Source of the DNA: Oscillospiraceae bacterium
GTDB lineage: Bacteria > Bacillota > Clostridia > Oscillospirales > Ruminococcaceae
DNA length: 64,000 nt
Direction: 5' to 3'
Assembly: GCA_009784625.1 (NCBI GenBank)
Contig: WRBI01000005.1
Span: 1 to 64,000 of the forward strand
This document shows positions 15,744 through 23,904 of this stretch, piece after piece. Position numbers and translations under genes: made by a program. Numbering within the stretch: the stretch's first letter is position 1; the number at the start of each line of letters is the position of its first letter. The notes beneath the pieces are model-generated. The model saw only the letters and a list, made by a program, of their open reading frames with translations, searched no databases and was not told where the DNA came from.

Positions 15744-15772
15744 CAGTCTCTTCGGAGGCTGTTTTTAATTTT
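15744..15772 (+). terminator. Terminator with UUCG loop
   Basis: CAGTCTC-TTCG-GAGGCTG followed by TTTTTAATTTT. It lies in the 300-bp gap between the unknown gene and xis. The rest of the gap holds an AT-rich promoter region (GATATAATCTATAAT near 15810) and a possible 11-codon leader (TTG at about 15867, after AAAGGAGA) ending just before xis. Confidence 0.75.
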
Positions 15773-15913
15773 GAAAATAATCATTGGCTAAGCCATAAAA
15801 ATGCGATATAATCTATAATGCGTGCAATGCAATATTGTAGAACGGAATAAAGCTGAAAGGAGATTGTTCTGCATTACGAATATGGCTGCCTTGATATGAA
15901 ATGAGGTTAAAAC

Positions 15914-16105
15914 ATGAGCATCAATCAAGTTGAGTCTAAAAAGTTAGTATATACGGTCAAAGAGGTTTCTGAGATGTTAGGGTTGAGCTTGCGTTCGACC
16001 TACAATCTTTGCAATGACCAAAAGGATTTCAAAGTGCTCCGGTTAGGCGAAAAATCTATCCGAGTTAACAAGGAATCTTTTGATAACTGGTTTTTAGGCT
16101 TATAA
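15914..16105 (+). CDS. xis: Excisionase / MerR-type DNA-binding protein
   Basis: 63 aa. VYTVKEVSEMLGLSLRSTYNLC is followed by KVLRLGEKSIRVNKESFDNW, the winged helix-turn-helix of Tn916-type Xis and the 'excisionase family DNA-binding domain'. ATG follows AATGAGGTTAAAAC. It lies 18 bp before the integrase gene, the usual arrangement. It bends DNA at the attachment sites to favour excision. Confidence 0.85.
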   Translation: MSINQVESKKLVYTVKEVSEMLGLSLRSTYNLCNDQKDFKVLRLGEKSIRVNKESFDNWFLGL

Positions 16106-16123
16106 CTGAACGGAGGAATCATT

Positions 16124-17563
16124 TTGGCATCCATAATTAAACGTGGAAAAACATATTCTGTTGTTTTCTACGCAAAAGACGAAGAGGGCGTAAGCAAACA
16201 AGTGTGGGAAAGTGGATTATCCCACAAGGAAGCAAAAGCTCGCAAGCTGGAAATTGAGTCCAGAAAACTCGATGGTACATTTGCTAACCCCACCAAGCTC
16301 ACAGTAGGGGCGTATCTTGAAGAGTGGTTAAGCTATTACAAAAAGAAAGGCAATGCTTATTCGACCTGCACAATGGTTGAAGGTATTTTGCGCAATCACA
16401 TTATCCCGACGTTTGGCGAAAAGAAACTTCAAGAATTAACTTCGAAAGAAGCGGAAGACTTTTTTCTTGATTTAAAACAAACGCGCCATGCGAAAGGCAA
16501 TTACAGGTATACCTTGTACAGTGATAATGAACTGCCGTTTTTGTCAAAGAACACCATCCGACATATCTATATCTATTTCAACATGGCACTTAATAAGGCG
16601 GTTGAGTGGAAGTACATAGCTGGCAACCCAATCACTTTTGACCCGCCGGAATCGGAGTCTAACCACCGTGTGGCATGGGACGAGGAAACTCTTTTAGCGG
16701 CTTTAGATGAAGTGAAGGACCCAATGCTACACCTTTGCTTGCATCTGGCTTTTGTCGGTTCCATGCGGTCCGGCGAAATCTCCGGGTTAACATGGGATTG
16801 CGTCAACTGGCAAGAAGAGAACATGACAATTAATAAAATTGTCCAACGGGTGAAGAAAAGAGACTTGGACTACTCTCCAGATAACCCACCGCTACTGGTT
16901 TTCCCCAACGCAATTGGCACTCGTGAAACCGATGACATTAAAAGCTGCCTTATCCTTAAAGGACCAAAGACTCCAAAGAGCAGACGTGCAATTTACATGA
17001 CCGGACCCCTAAAACAGGAATTGCTCAAGCGATGGCAATTGGTCAGTAAGCGAATGGCTGTGCTTGATGAAGAGTACCATAATCACAATCTTGTAGTCTG
17101 CTTAGAGGACGGCAGACCTGTCGAACCTAAACTGATTGCCAAGTGGTTCAAACTCTTCATCAAAAAGCATGGTGGAGTATTCCCCGACGTAACACTCCAC
17201 AGCCTGCGGGCCACCAGCACTACTTACAAGCTGGTGTTGAGTCACGGGGACATCAAAGCTGTACAAGGGGATACCGGCCATGCGAACGCCAAGATGGTTA
17301 CCGACATCTATGCCAAGATTCAAGACAAGAATCGAAAGAAGATGGCCCAAGCGTTGGAAAAGGATTTCTACAAAAATCAGCCAGCACAGACAACGCCGGC
17401 AATAAAGAGCGAAGTGGATGTTGCCAACCATATGCTTCTGCTCAAAAAGCTGGTTGAAAATCCACAGGGGTTAGAAATTCTGCTTGCCACCCTTGGCCAA
17501 CCCGTGGAAAACCACCCGAGCGCGTCCGAGTGTGGTATTAGCAAAGTATTAGCAAACGACTAA
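16124..17563 (+). CDS. int: Site-specific tyrosine recombinase (integrase)
   Basis: TTG start with GGAGGAATCATT upstream; 479 aa. The N-terminal AP2-like arm-binding part is IKRGKTYSVVFYAKDEEG. The SAM-like core-binding domain is about residues 60-160. Catalytic features are GSMRSGEISGLTW (first Arg), LHSLRATSTT (His-x-x-Arg), GDTGHANAKM (His) and VTDIYAKI (nucleophilic Tyr). A roughly 80-residue tail follows the catalytic domain. It would integrate the element into the tRNA-Arg gene immediately downstream. Family: phage/ICE integrase of Firmicutes. Confidence 0.95.
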   Translation: MASIIKRGKTYSVVFYAKDEEGVSKQVWESGLSHKEAKARKLEIESRKLDGTFANPTKLTVGAYLEEWLSYYKKKGNAYSTCTMVEGILRNHIIPTFGEKKLQELTSKEAEDFFLDLKQTRHAKGNYRYTLYSDNELPFLSKNTIRHIYIYFNMALNKAVEWKYIAGNPITFDPPESESNHRVAWDEETLLAALDEVKDPMLHLCLHLAFVGSMRSGEISGLTWDCVNWQEENMTINKIVQRVKKRDLDYSPDNPPLLVFPNAIGTRETDDIKSCLILKGPKTPKSRRAIYMTGPLKQELLKRWQLVSKRMAVLDEEYHNHNLVVCLEDGRPVEPKLIAKWFKLFIKKHGGVFPDVTLHSLRATSTTYKLVLSHGDIKAVQGDTGHANAKMVTDIYAKIQDKNRKKMAQALEKDFYKNQPAQTTPAIKSEVDVANHMLLLKKLVENPQGLEILLATLGQPVENHPSASECGISKVLAND

Positions 17564-17640
17564 GCGGTAGCGAGAAGGTACAGTGGCATAAATCACGGAA
17601 AGCGGGTATTTTCGATGACTGATGACCAGCAAAGAAAAAG

Positions 17641-17672
17641 AAAAAACCCGGTATCATTGATACCGAGTTTTT
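17641..17672. terminator. Bidirectional terminator between int and tRNA-Arg
   Basis: AAAAAACC-CGGTATC-ATT-GATACCG-AGTTTTT. It can end int on the + strand and the tRNA-Arg transcript on the - strand. Confidence 0.85.
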
Positions 17673-17693
17673 CCCACAACAAAGCCATTTTCT

Positions 17694-17770
17694 TGGCGCG
17701 CTGGAAGGGATTCGAACCCCTGACCCCTTGATTCGTAGTCAAGTACTCTATCCAACTGAGCTACCAGCGC
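17694..17770 (-). tRNA. tRNA-Arg (ACG)
   Basis: On the - strand the acceptor stem is GCGCTGG/CCAGCGC. The D-arm is GCTCAGTTGGATAGAG. The anticodon arm is CTTGA-CTACGAA-TCAAG (anticodon ACG). The T-arm is AGGGG-TTCGAAT-CCCTT. The 3' CCA is encoded. All stems pair perfectly. It abuts the integrase end of the mobile element, and its anticodon-loop region contains the 11-bp sequence ATTCGTAGTCA shared with the half-tRNA at 17810-17849. Confidence 0.95.
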
Positions 17771-17799
17771 AAATTTTCAAAACAACCTTGTTTTTGCAG

Positions 17800-17849
17800 G
17801 GAGTGCATTATTCGTAGTCAGACACTCTATCCAACTGAGCTACAAGCGC
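17800..17849 (-). pseudogene. Truncated tRNA-Arg (ACG), 5' half; candidate attachment site
   Basis: On the - strand: GCGCTTG acceptor 5' strand, TA, GCTCAGTTGGATAGAGT D-arm, then TCTGA-CTACGAA, after which the sequence leaves the tRNA. The 3' anticodon strand, T-arm and acceptor 3' strand are missing. ATTCGTAGTCA at 17810-17820 matches the intact tRNA at 17731-17741. The break just 3' of the anticodon loop is where many tRNA-targeting integrases recombine. Confidence 0.75.
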
Positions 17850-17869
17850 AAAGTCCGGACAACTCCCAT

Positions 17870-17898
17870 ACTATACCATCAACCACGAAAAAAGTCAA
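17870..17898 (-). promoter_or_regulatory. tRNA promoter
   Basis: On the - strand TTGACT, 17 bp, TATAGT. The start would lie just before the half-tRNA, so the transcript runs through the broken copy into the intact tRNA-Arg and ends at the terminator at 17672-17641. Confidence 0.7.
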
Positions 17899-17914
17899 TA
17901 GCTGAAAATATTAT

Positions 17915-17960
17915 TTGACAAGTTATCGCGACGTGTGTTAGTGTGATAGTACACTAGTGT
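17915..17960 (+). promoter_or_regulatory. Possible promoter/operator upstream of the RND operon
   Basis: TTGACA at 17915-17920 is followed about 17 bp later by the symmetrical TAGTGTgatagtACACTA and the perfect palindrome ACACTAGTGT (17951-17960). A related ACTAGTG occurs near 18053. This looks like a repressor site (TetR/GntR/MarR type) overlapping a -10 region. No regulator gene is adjacent in the window. Confidence 0.4.
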
Positions 17961-18126
17961 ATATTGGCGACTCACCTGTAATCTTGAAAAAATAATAATC
18001 TGTTCACAGTTTGGTTATAATTTAAAGTTACAATAATTAACTGTACTATCTTTACTAGTGCGCTTTGCCCGCGTTGGGGCTAAAGTGATAAAATAAACTG
18101 TTTGTGCGCGATTACGGAGGCTTGCG

Positions 18127-19659
18127 ATGATGAAAAAAGGTGTAAAGCTAAAAATTCTCAGCCTGAGTTTGGCGGCTGTTCTGGCGGTTTCAGGCTGCAT
18201 TGCTGCCGGGGCGGCGGATGTGGAGGAGGAGCCGGCACAGGTCGGCACAGCTGTCGAAACATCTTTCTTAGGGCGGACAACCATCCGCAGTGAACTGACT
18301 TATATCGGGCAGATTCAACCGCAGAGAACCATCAACGTTGCGAGTATGATTACCGCCGAAGTCACTGCCGTCCACTTTAATATCGGTGATTCGGTTGAGG
18401 AAGGCGATATCCTGTTTACGGTGGACGCGACCGATATTCAAAACAACATCCGCCAAATCAACGCGGCGGCCCAGCTCGCGAACATTGGGGTGGAATCGGC
18501 GCAGCACCAGCTTGAACAGGCCGAAATCCAGCAGCAAATGCAGGATATCCAGCAGGAGATCGCGCTGCAACAGGCCGCTACCGCAGCCGCGTCGGCCGCG
18601 CAGCAACTGGAAACCGCCAACCAGCAGCACAGGCTCTTTCGAGACTATAATCACGACGCACTCAGAGACATAGCAGACGAGCGCCGCGAACTAAACCGGG
18701 AAATCCGGGATCTGACCCGCGGCCATCACAGGGACGAGTACATTTATAACCGCAACCGACCGGAGCGCTTTGATCCGGGTTTGGCCCGTGAGTACGAGGC
18801 TCTGCGCGCCATGATGCGGCCGCTGGACGCGGCGGCGTTCGAAATCGAAAGGGCGCAGGAGACGCTTCAAAACGCCCAGCGGCTGGCGGAAATCTCACAG
18901 GATATGGCTGAGTTTTCTTTTGAATCGGCCGAGGGCGTACACGACATTTATCTTCAAAATAATCGGGATCAAGTTCAGATAATGGCCGAGTTCGGCCTGC
19001 AAACCGCTCAAGCGCAGCTGGCAAGCACACAGGCGCAGATGTCGACTGCGCGGACCAACCTGAACCGCGCAACCGTCACCAGCCCGATCTCCGGGGTGGT
19101 CAGCGGCCGGACAGTCGAAGTCGGGCAGATGGCCTCGCCGTCATTCCCGCCCTTTACCATTGTAGAGATCGACACGGTTGTCGTACAGGTCAGCGTGTCC
19201 GAATCCCTGATCAACCGGGTATACGTTGGCCAGGAAGTGGATGTGGTCATCCAGGCTCTGGACGGTGAAACTTCTTTGACCGGAACGGTCACCATCGTCT
19301 CGCCGATCGCCGCGGCGACCAGCACATTCCCCATTCGGGTCGAGCTGGACAACGCTGACGGCCGGATCCGCCCGGGGATGTTCTCACAGGTCACCTTTGT
19401 CGAAGCCCAGCGGGAAAACACGTTCGTTGTGCCCAAAAACGTGGTACAAACCGACGAGCAGGGCGAGTTTGTCTTTGTGGTGCGGGACGGCTATGCGGTG
19501 CGCACAAATGTCCGCACCGGAATGGAAACCGGCAACGAGATCGAAATCCTGAGCGGGATCAGCGAAACCGACCAGATCGTAACCGTCGGCCAGGAGTTCC
19601 TTGAAGACGGCGAGCTGGTCAACGTGGTGGCCATCGATGGCCGGCGGGTAAGCGGGTAA
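18127..19659 (+). CDS. RND efflux periplasmic-adaptor-type (membrane fusion) lipoprotein
   Basis: 510 aa. A signal peptide ends in a lipobox (LAVSGC), so it is a membrane-anchored lipoprotein in this Gram-positive-type cell. The N-terminal biotinyl-lipoyl half is ITAEVTAVHFNIGDSVEEGDIL. A long Gln/Ala-rich coiled-coil hairpin follows (about 115-310). The second lipoyl half is ATVTSPISGVVSGRTVEVGQ, then beta-barrel and membrane-proximal domains, ending with GQEFLEDGELVNV. ATG follows ACGGAGGCTTGCG. The RND pump gene lies 92 bp downstream. Together they export drugs, lipids or peptides; substrate unknown. Confidence 0.9.
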   Translation: MMKKGVKLKILSLSLAAVLAVSGCIAAGAADVEEEPAQVGTAVETSFLGRTTIRSELTYIGQIQPQRTINVASMITAEVTAVHFNIGDSVEEGDILFTVDATDIQNNIRQINAAAQLANIGVESAQHQLEQAEIQQQMQDIQQEIALQQAATAAASAAQQLETANQQHRLFRDYNHDALRDIADERRELNREIRDLTRGHHRDEYIYNRNRPERFDPGLAREYEALRAMMRPLDAAAFEIERAQETLQNAQRLAEISQDMAEFSFESAEGVHDIYLQNNRDQVQIMAEFGLQTAQAQLASTQAQMSTARTNLNRATVTSPISGVVSGRTVEVGQMASPSFPPFTIVEIDTVVVQVSVSESLINRVYVGQEVDVVIQALDGETSLTGTVTIVSPIAAATSTFPIRVELDNADGRIRPGMFSQVTFVEAQRENTFVVPKNVVQTDEQGEFVFVVRDGYAVRTNVRTGMETGNEIEILSGISETDQIVTVGQEFLEDGELVNVVAIDGRRVSG

Positions 19660-19684
19660 GCGTATCAATACCGAATAATTTCGT

Positions 19685-19729
19685 AGCGGTTGACAGCTTT
19701 GGATTTCTCTTGCTGTCAACCGCTCTACT
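19685..19729. repeat. Intercistronic inverted repeat between adaptor and pump genes
   Basis: AGCGGTTGACAGC...GCTGTCAACCGCT, 13-bp arms with a roughly 14-nt loop. The GCGGTTGACAG arm recurs at 22881. It could stabilise or partly terminate the transcript. Confidence 0.6.
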
Positions 19730-19751
19730 GTCACCATAATAGGAGCACACT

Positions 19752-22700
19752 ATGACCAAAATCGCGGTAAGCCGTCCGGTTACAACTTTTATGACTATAC
19801 TGGTTTTTTTAGCGTTCGGCGGAATGAGTCTGCTCAACTTGCGGATGGATCTTCTGCCCAACATGAATATACCGGTGGCCGTGGTCTTTACCAACTACTC
19901 GGGCGCATCCCCCGATCAGGTCAGGAGGTTGGTCACCGAGCCGATCGAGCAAAGCCTGGCCACCCTGCAAGGGCTGGATACCCTCAGCTCGACCTCAAGC
20001 GAGGGGTCGTCGGTGGTCATCATGCAGTTCGACACAAACATCGACATTGACATGGCCGCCATCGACATCCGGGAAGCGGTCGACGTCATCGCCAACTTTC
20101 TGCCTGACGACGCGGGCACCCCGATGGTCTTAAAGATCGACGTCAACGCGATGGACGCAATCCAAATCGCCGTTTCCTCTCAGATTGACGACCTGGTCTC
20201 CCTCAACTACAAAGTGGAGGATCAAATCCAAAATCGCCTGGCCCGCCAGCCGGGTGTGGCTTCGGTCAACGTGTCCGGCGGGATGGAAAGGGAAGTGGTG
20301 GTCGAGCTGATCACCGACCGGATTCGCGGGTTTGGAATCACCGAACAGCAGATTATCGGGATTCTGGCCATGGAAAACGCCAGTATGCCGGTCGGTGCGC
20401 TCGAAGAAGCCGGACTGAACCTGACCGTCAGCGTAGACGCGCGGTTTCGCGGGCTTGAGGATATTCGAAATATACCGATTAACACCCCGACCGGGGCGCT
20501 CATCTACCTGCGGGATATCGCCGAAGTCCGCGAGGTCTATCGGGAGCGCTCGAATTACTCTTACCTGAACCGCGAGCAGTCGGTCAACGTCACGGTACAG
20601 CGCCAGTCGGACGCGAACACGGTTCAAGTGTCCAACGCCGTCATGCGGGAGCTGGAAGCCATCCGCGCCGACTTCCCAGAGCTGGATATCAGCGTCATCA
20701 TGAACCCGGCCGACTATATTGAAAACTCAATCAACGCGGTCTCAATCACCGCGCTCAGCGGGCTGGCCCTGGCCATCATCGTGCTCTTTACATTCCTGCG
20801 GGATATCCGCGCGACGCTGGTGGTCGCGGCGGCCATTCCGGTCTCGATTGTGGTCACATTCTCGTTCATGTTTTTTGCGGGGATGACCCTGAACATGATG
20901 AGCCTTGGCGGCCTGACCCTGGGGGTGGGTCTGCTGGTCGACAACTCGATTGTCGTGCTTGAGAGTGTCTTCCGGCGGATGGAAAAAGGCGAAGACCGCT
21001 TTAAAGCGGCCATCAACGGCACCCGGGAAGTGTCCATGTCCATTGTCGCCTCCACCATTACCACCATGTCGGTCTTTGTTCCGGTGGCCTGGCTGGGCGG
21101 GCTGATTGCGCAGATTTTCACCGACCTTGCCCTTTCGGTGTCCTTTTCGCTCGGCGCGTCGCTGTTGGTGGCCATCACTTTTGTGCCGCTGGCCTGCTCG
21201 CTCTTCCTCTCGCCCAAATCGATCCCCGCGCTGGGTGAGAAGCCGGAAAAGAAGCGGTTCACCGCCCGCATATCGGATGCGGTGGGCAAAGCGGTAGGCA
21301 AGATCGATACCGTCTATCGCAAGGCGCTCGACTTTGCCACCAGATGGCGAAAATTGGTCATGCTCTTTGCTTTCATCTTCTTTGTCGGGTCACTTGCCTC
21401 GATGCTGTGGGTGGGGATGGAACTCCTGCCCCCGGCCGACCAGAGTATGATTCAGATCGACGTGAACCTGCCGTCCGGCGCTGTGCTTGACCGAACGCGG
21501 GAGGTCACTTACCAGGTGCTTGATCGGCTGGAGAGTGTGCCCGAGATTCAGACGATCTCCACGTCGCTGGGGGGCGGCGGGTTCTTTGGCGGCGGAAACA
21601 ACTCCTCCCGCTCGTCTATTTTGGTTATGCTCTACCCGATGGGCGAGCGGACGCGGTCCTCCATTGAGGTCGCCGATCAGCTGCGGGCGGCTATGGTTGA
21701 TGTGGCCGGCGCCGAAATCTCAGTCGAAGCCATCACCGACATGATGGGCGGCGGCGGAATGGGCGGGGGTGGGGCCGTTCAGTACAATATAGTTGGCGAC
21801 GACATCGACACTCTCATTCAAGTTTCGGACGATTTGATCGCATTGCTTTCCCAGGTAGAGGGCCTGCGGGATGTCTCAAGCTCGGTGGCCGAAACCCTGC
21901 CTCAAGCTGTGATCAACGTTGACCGGATGCGGGCGTCTTCTTTTGGCCTGACCGCACAGAACATCATAAGCGCGGCCAGCACATCCATTCAGGGCAGCCG
22001 TGCGGGTGTTTTGCGGATGGAGGGCAACGAGCTGGATTTGCGGGTAACCAAAGGCGACGGAGCGATCAACGACCTCACCGAGCTTGAGACATTGCTGATC
22101 CCGTCCCCACTCGGGATGTCCATCCCGCTGCGCGAGGTGGCCAACATCGAGCTGACCCGCTCACCGCTGTCGATCAGCCGGCTCAACCAACAGACGTTCA
22201 TCACCATCTTCGGTCACCTGGATGGCCGGGATCTGGGTTCGGTCACCACCGATATCGGCAACCTGATCCAGAGCGAATACATCTTCCCGGTAGGGGTATC
22301 CATCGAGCCGACCGGCAACCAGCAGTTTATGGACGAAGAAATTCTCAACATGGTCTACGCGATGATCGTGGCCATCTTTGTGGTTTACGCCATCATGTCC
22401 GCCCAGTTTGAGTCGCTGTTTTATCCGTTCATTATCATGTTTTCGGTGCCGGTTGCGCTCTCCGGCGGCCTGCTTGGGCTGTTCATCGCCGGCCAGACTT
22501 TTGGGATAACCGCCGCGCTCGGGCTGATTGTCCTGGTCGGAATTGTCACCAACAACGCGATCGTGCTGATCGACTATATCAACCTCTTGCGCGGGAAAGG
22601 CCTGTCCCTGATCATGGCGGTGCAGGAGGCGGCGACCGTCCGCCTGCGCGCCATCCTGATGACCACGCTGACCACCGCACTCGGCCTGTTGCCCATGATG

Positions 22701-22880
22701 CTGGGCAATCAAGAGGGCTCGGAGGTCATGCAGCCGCTGGCAACCGTGGTTATCTTCGGGCTTGTCTTCTCGACCGGGGTCACACTGCTGGTCATCCCGG
22801 CCATCTATATCACTTTTGAAAATGTCCGCACCCGCCTGTTCGGCGACCGCCGCAAGTTCAGAAAGATCGAGGAAGTGTAG
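19752..22880 (+). CDS. RND family efflux transporter (AcrB/SwrC-like)
   Basis: 1042 aa, full length for the HAE1/AcrB group. There are twelve predicted membrane helices in two halves, each with a large outer loop. TM4 carries LTLGVGLLVDNSIVVLE with the proton-relay Asp. C-terminal LGLIVLVGIVTNNAIVLIDY is the matching TM10 region. A Gly-rich stretch (DMMGGGGMGGGGA) lies in the second outer loop, and another (SLGGGGFFGGGNN) at about residue 600. It works with the adaptor lipoprotein upstream; Gram-positive homologues export surfactants or antimicrobials. It ends directly at a repeat (GCGGTTGACAG). Confidence 0.95.
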   Translation: MTKIAVSRPVTTFMTILVFLAFGGMSLLNLRMDLLPNMNIPVAVVFTNYSGASPDQVRRLVTEPIEQSLATLQGLDTLSSTSSEGSSVVIMQFDTNIDIDMAAIDIREAVDVIANFLPDDAGTPMVLKIDVNAMDAIQIAVSSQIDDLVSLNYKVEDQIQNRLARQPGVASVNVSGGMEREVVVELITDRIRGFGITEQQIIGILAMENASMPVGALEEAGLNLTVSVDARFRGLEDIRNIPINTPTGALIYLRDIAEVREVYRERSNYSYLNREQSVNVTVQRQSDANTVQVSNAVMRELEAIRADFPELDISVIMNPADYIENSINAVSITALSGLALAIIVLFTFLRDIRATLVVAAAIPVSIVVTFSFMFFAGMTLNMMSLGGLTLGVGLLVDNSIVVLESVFRRMEKGEDRFKAAINGTREVSMSIVASTITTMSVFVPVAWLGGLIAQIFTDLALSVSFSLGASLLVAITFVPLACSLFLSPKSIPALGEKPEKKRFTARISDAVGKAVGKIDTVYRKALDFATRWRKLVMLFAFIFFVGSLASMLWVGMELLPPADQSMIQIDVNLPSGAVLDRTREVTYQVLDRLESVPEIQTISTSLGGGGFFGGGNNSSRSSILVMLYPMGERTRSSIEVADQLRAAMVDVAGAEISVEAITDMMGGGGMGGGGAVQYNIVGDDIDTLIQVSDDLIALLSQVEGLRDVSSSVAETLPQAVINVDRMRASSFGLTAQNIISAASTSIQGSRAGVLRMEGNELDLRVTKGDGAINDLTELETLLIPSPLGMSIPLREVANIELTRSPLSISRLNQQTFITIFGHLDGRDLGSVTTDIGNLIQSEYIFPVGVSIEPTGNQQFMDEEILNMVYAMIVAIFVVYAIMSAQFESLFYPFIIMFSVPVALSGGLLGLFIAGQTFGITAALGLIVLVGIVTNNAIVLIDYINLLRGKGLSLIMAVQEAATVRLRAILMTTLTTALGLLPMMLGNQEGSEVMQPLATVVIFGLVFSTGVTLLVIPAIYITFENVRTRLFGDRRKFRKIEEV

Positions 22881-22882
22881 GC

Positions 22883-22998
22883 GGTTGACAGTGTACAGTG
22901 TACAGTTGACAGTTAATGGAATCGCTTCGCGATGATTTTTATAATCAAATCGCGAAGCGATACATTCACTGTCAACTGTCAATTTTCAACTGTCAACT
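22883..22998. repeat. Palindromic TTGACAGT / ATCGCTTCGCGAT repeat, copy 1
   Basis: GTTGACAGTGTACAGTGTACAGTTGACAG-type arms surround an inner hairpin ATCGCTTCGCGAT...ATCGCGAAGCGAT. A related element is at 25038-25163. The right arm encodes the last codons and stop of the - strand gene at 22986. Confidence 0.75.
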
Positions 22999-23687
22999 GC
23001 CTCCGGTTCCACCTCCGCCAGCCGGTCGATCATATCCAGCAGGCCGCCGCTTACAGCGTTGTAGAATGCCCGGTTCTCCGGGTTTTCGCCATCCAGCACC
23101 CAGTGTCCGGTCTCCGCTTGAATCATGTGGACGGTGGCTGTCCGCTGAACGCGGATCAGTTGATCGGGATTCTCAAGCCGGGCGACATGTTCAGCCAGAA
23201 ACTCCGGCCAGTTTGGCTGTGAGCTGTCCAGCTCCCGGTGGAGGAGATAGTTTGCCGCGTGTTCAGTCATATTGCCCAGCGCCCTGTCAAAGTCTATTGC
23301 ATAGACCGCCACTTCCACAACCGCGGCCTGTTCGGTAATCCGCTCTACCCGGATACCGAACTCAAGCCGGTCAATCAGCGGGCCGAGCGCTTCGCGGTAG
23401 CTGTCCGAAAAGATATCCACCCCGGCCGGGCTGATAAACTGCGAAGCGGTGCCCAAATTCCAGTCCCGCAGTGCGTGCAGCAGTACATCCAGCGACTGCG
23501 ACGGGGTGAGCGGCTGCGCGTTGCGCAGGTCGGTCCTGTCCGATATGTGCTCAGCGGTGATGTTGGGCGGGGCATGGTCGACGGCGCGGCGGCCCTCCCG
23601 CCCTCTCCAGATAAAGGCGAGCGCGAAAATGACGGCCAGCGCCAGGATGATGCTCACCGCGACCAGCGCTCTTTTTCGGTTTTTCAT
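22986..23687 (-). CDS. Unknown membrane-anchored protein
   Basis: ATG at 23687 with GGGAGGAAGAACC upstream gives 233 aa (the ORF track starts 19 codons earlier). The N-terminus MKNRKRALVAVSIILALAVIFALAFIWRG is a membrane anchor. The exported part has an NTF2-like feel (DVLLHALRDWNLGTASQFISP, then VVEVAVYAIDFDRALG), suggesting a small ligand or scaffold domain; no family is certain. It is convergent with the RND pump. The last codons (AVDS) are encoded by the palindromic repeat, so the insertion probably replaced the original C-terminus. Confidence 0.65.
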   Translation of the reverse strand: MKNRKRALVAVSIILALAVIFALAFIWRGREGRRAVDHAPPNITAEHISDRTDLRNAQPLTPSQSLDVLLHALRDWNLGTASQFISPAGVDIFSDSYREALGPLIDRLEFGIRVERITEQAAVVEVAVYAIDFDRALGNMTEHAANYLLHRELDSSQPNWPEFLAEHVARLENPDQLIRVQRTATVHMIQAETGHWVLDGENPENRAFYNAVSGGLLDMIDRLAEVEPEAVDS

Positions 23688-23904
23688 GGTTCTTCCTCCC
23701 GTGTAAGTAATGCGTACAGTTTCTAAACACGTCCAATACCTCATGCCACATTTTATGGCGCGAAACCGGGAGATAGCCCACCTTTCTTGAAAAAATCTCC
23801 ATCTTCTGCTAGAATGTACAAGTTGGCGATTGATATGGAGATATAAAACTCAGGGAAACCCGTGGGCAAAGGGGCGCCGCTCACCGGTGGGAGGAGGTTC
23901 CTGC

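Noticed and set aside
15664-15768. A 34-codon ORF before xis (MKGRFGHEES...)
   Set aside because: Weak ribosome-binding site, and its last third is the UUCG-loop terminator, so coding is unlikely.
20130-20627. Long reverse-strand ORFs opposite the RND pump, rel, glg and other GC-rich genes
   Set aside because: Shadow frames of real genes, created by GC-rich codon usage; no start signals or domains.
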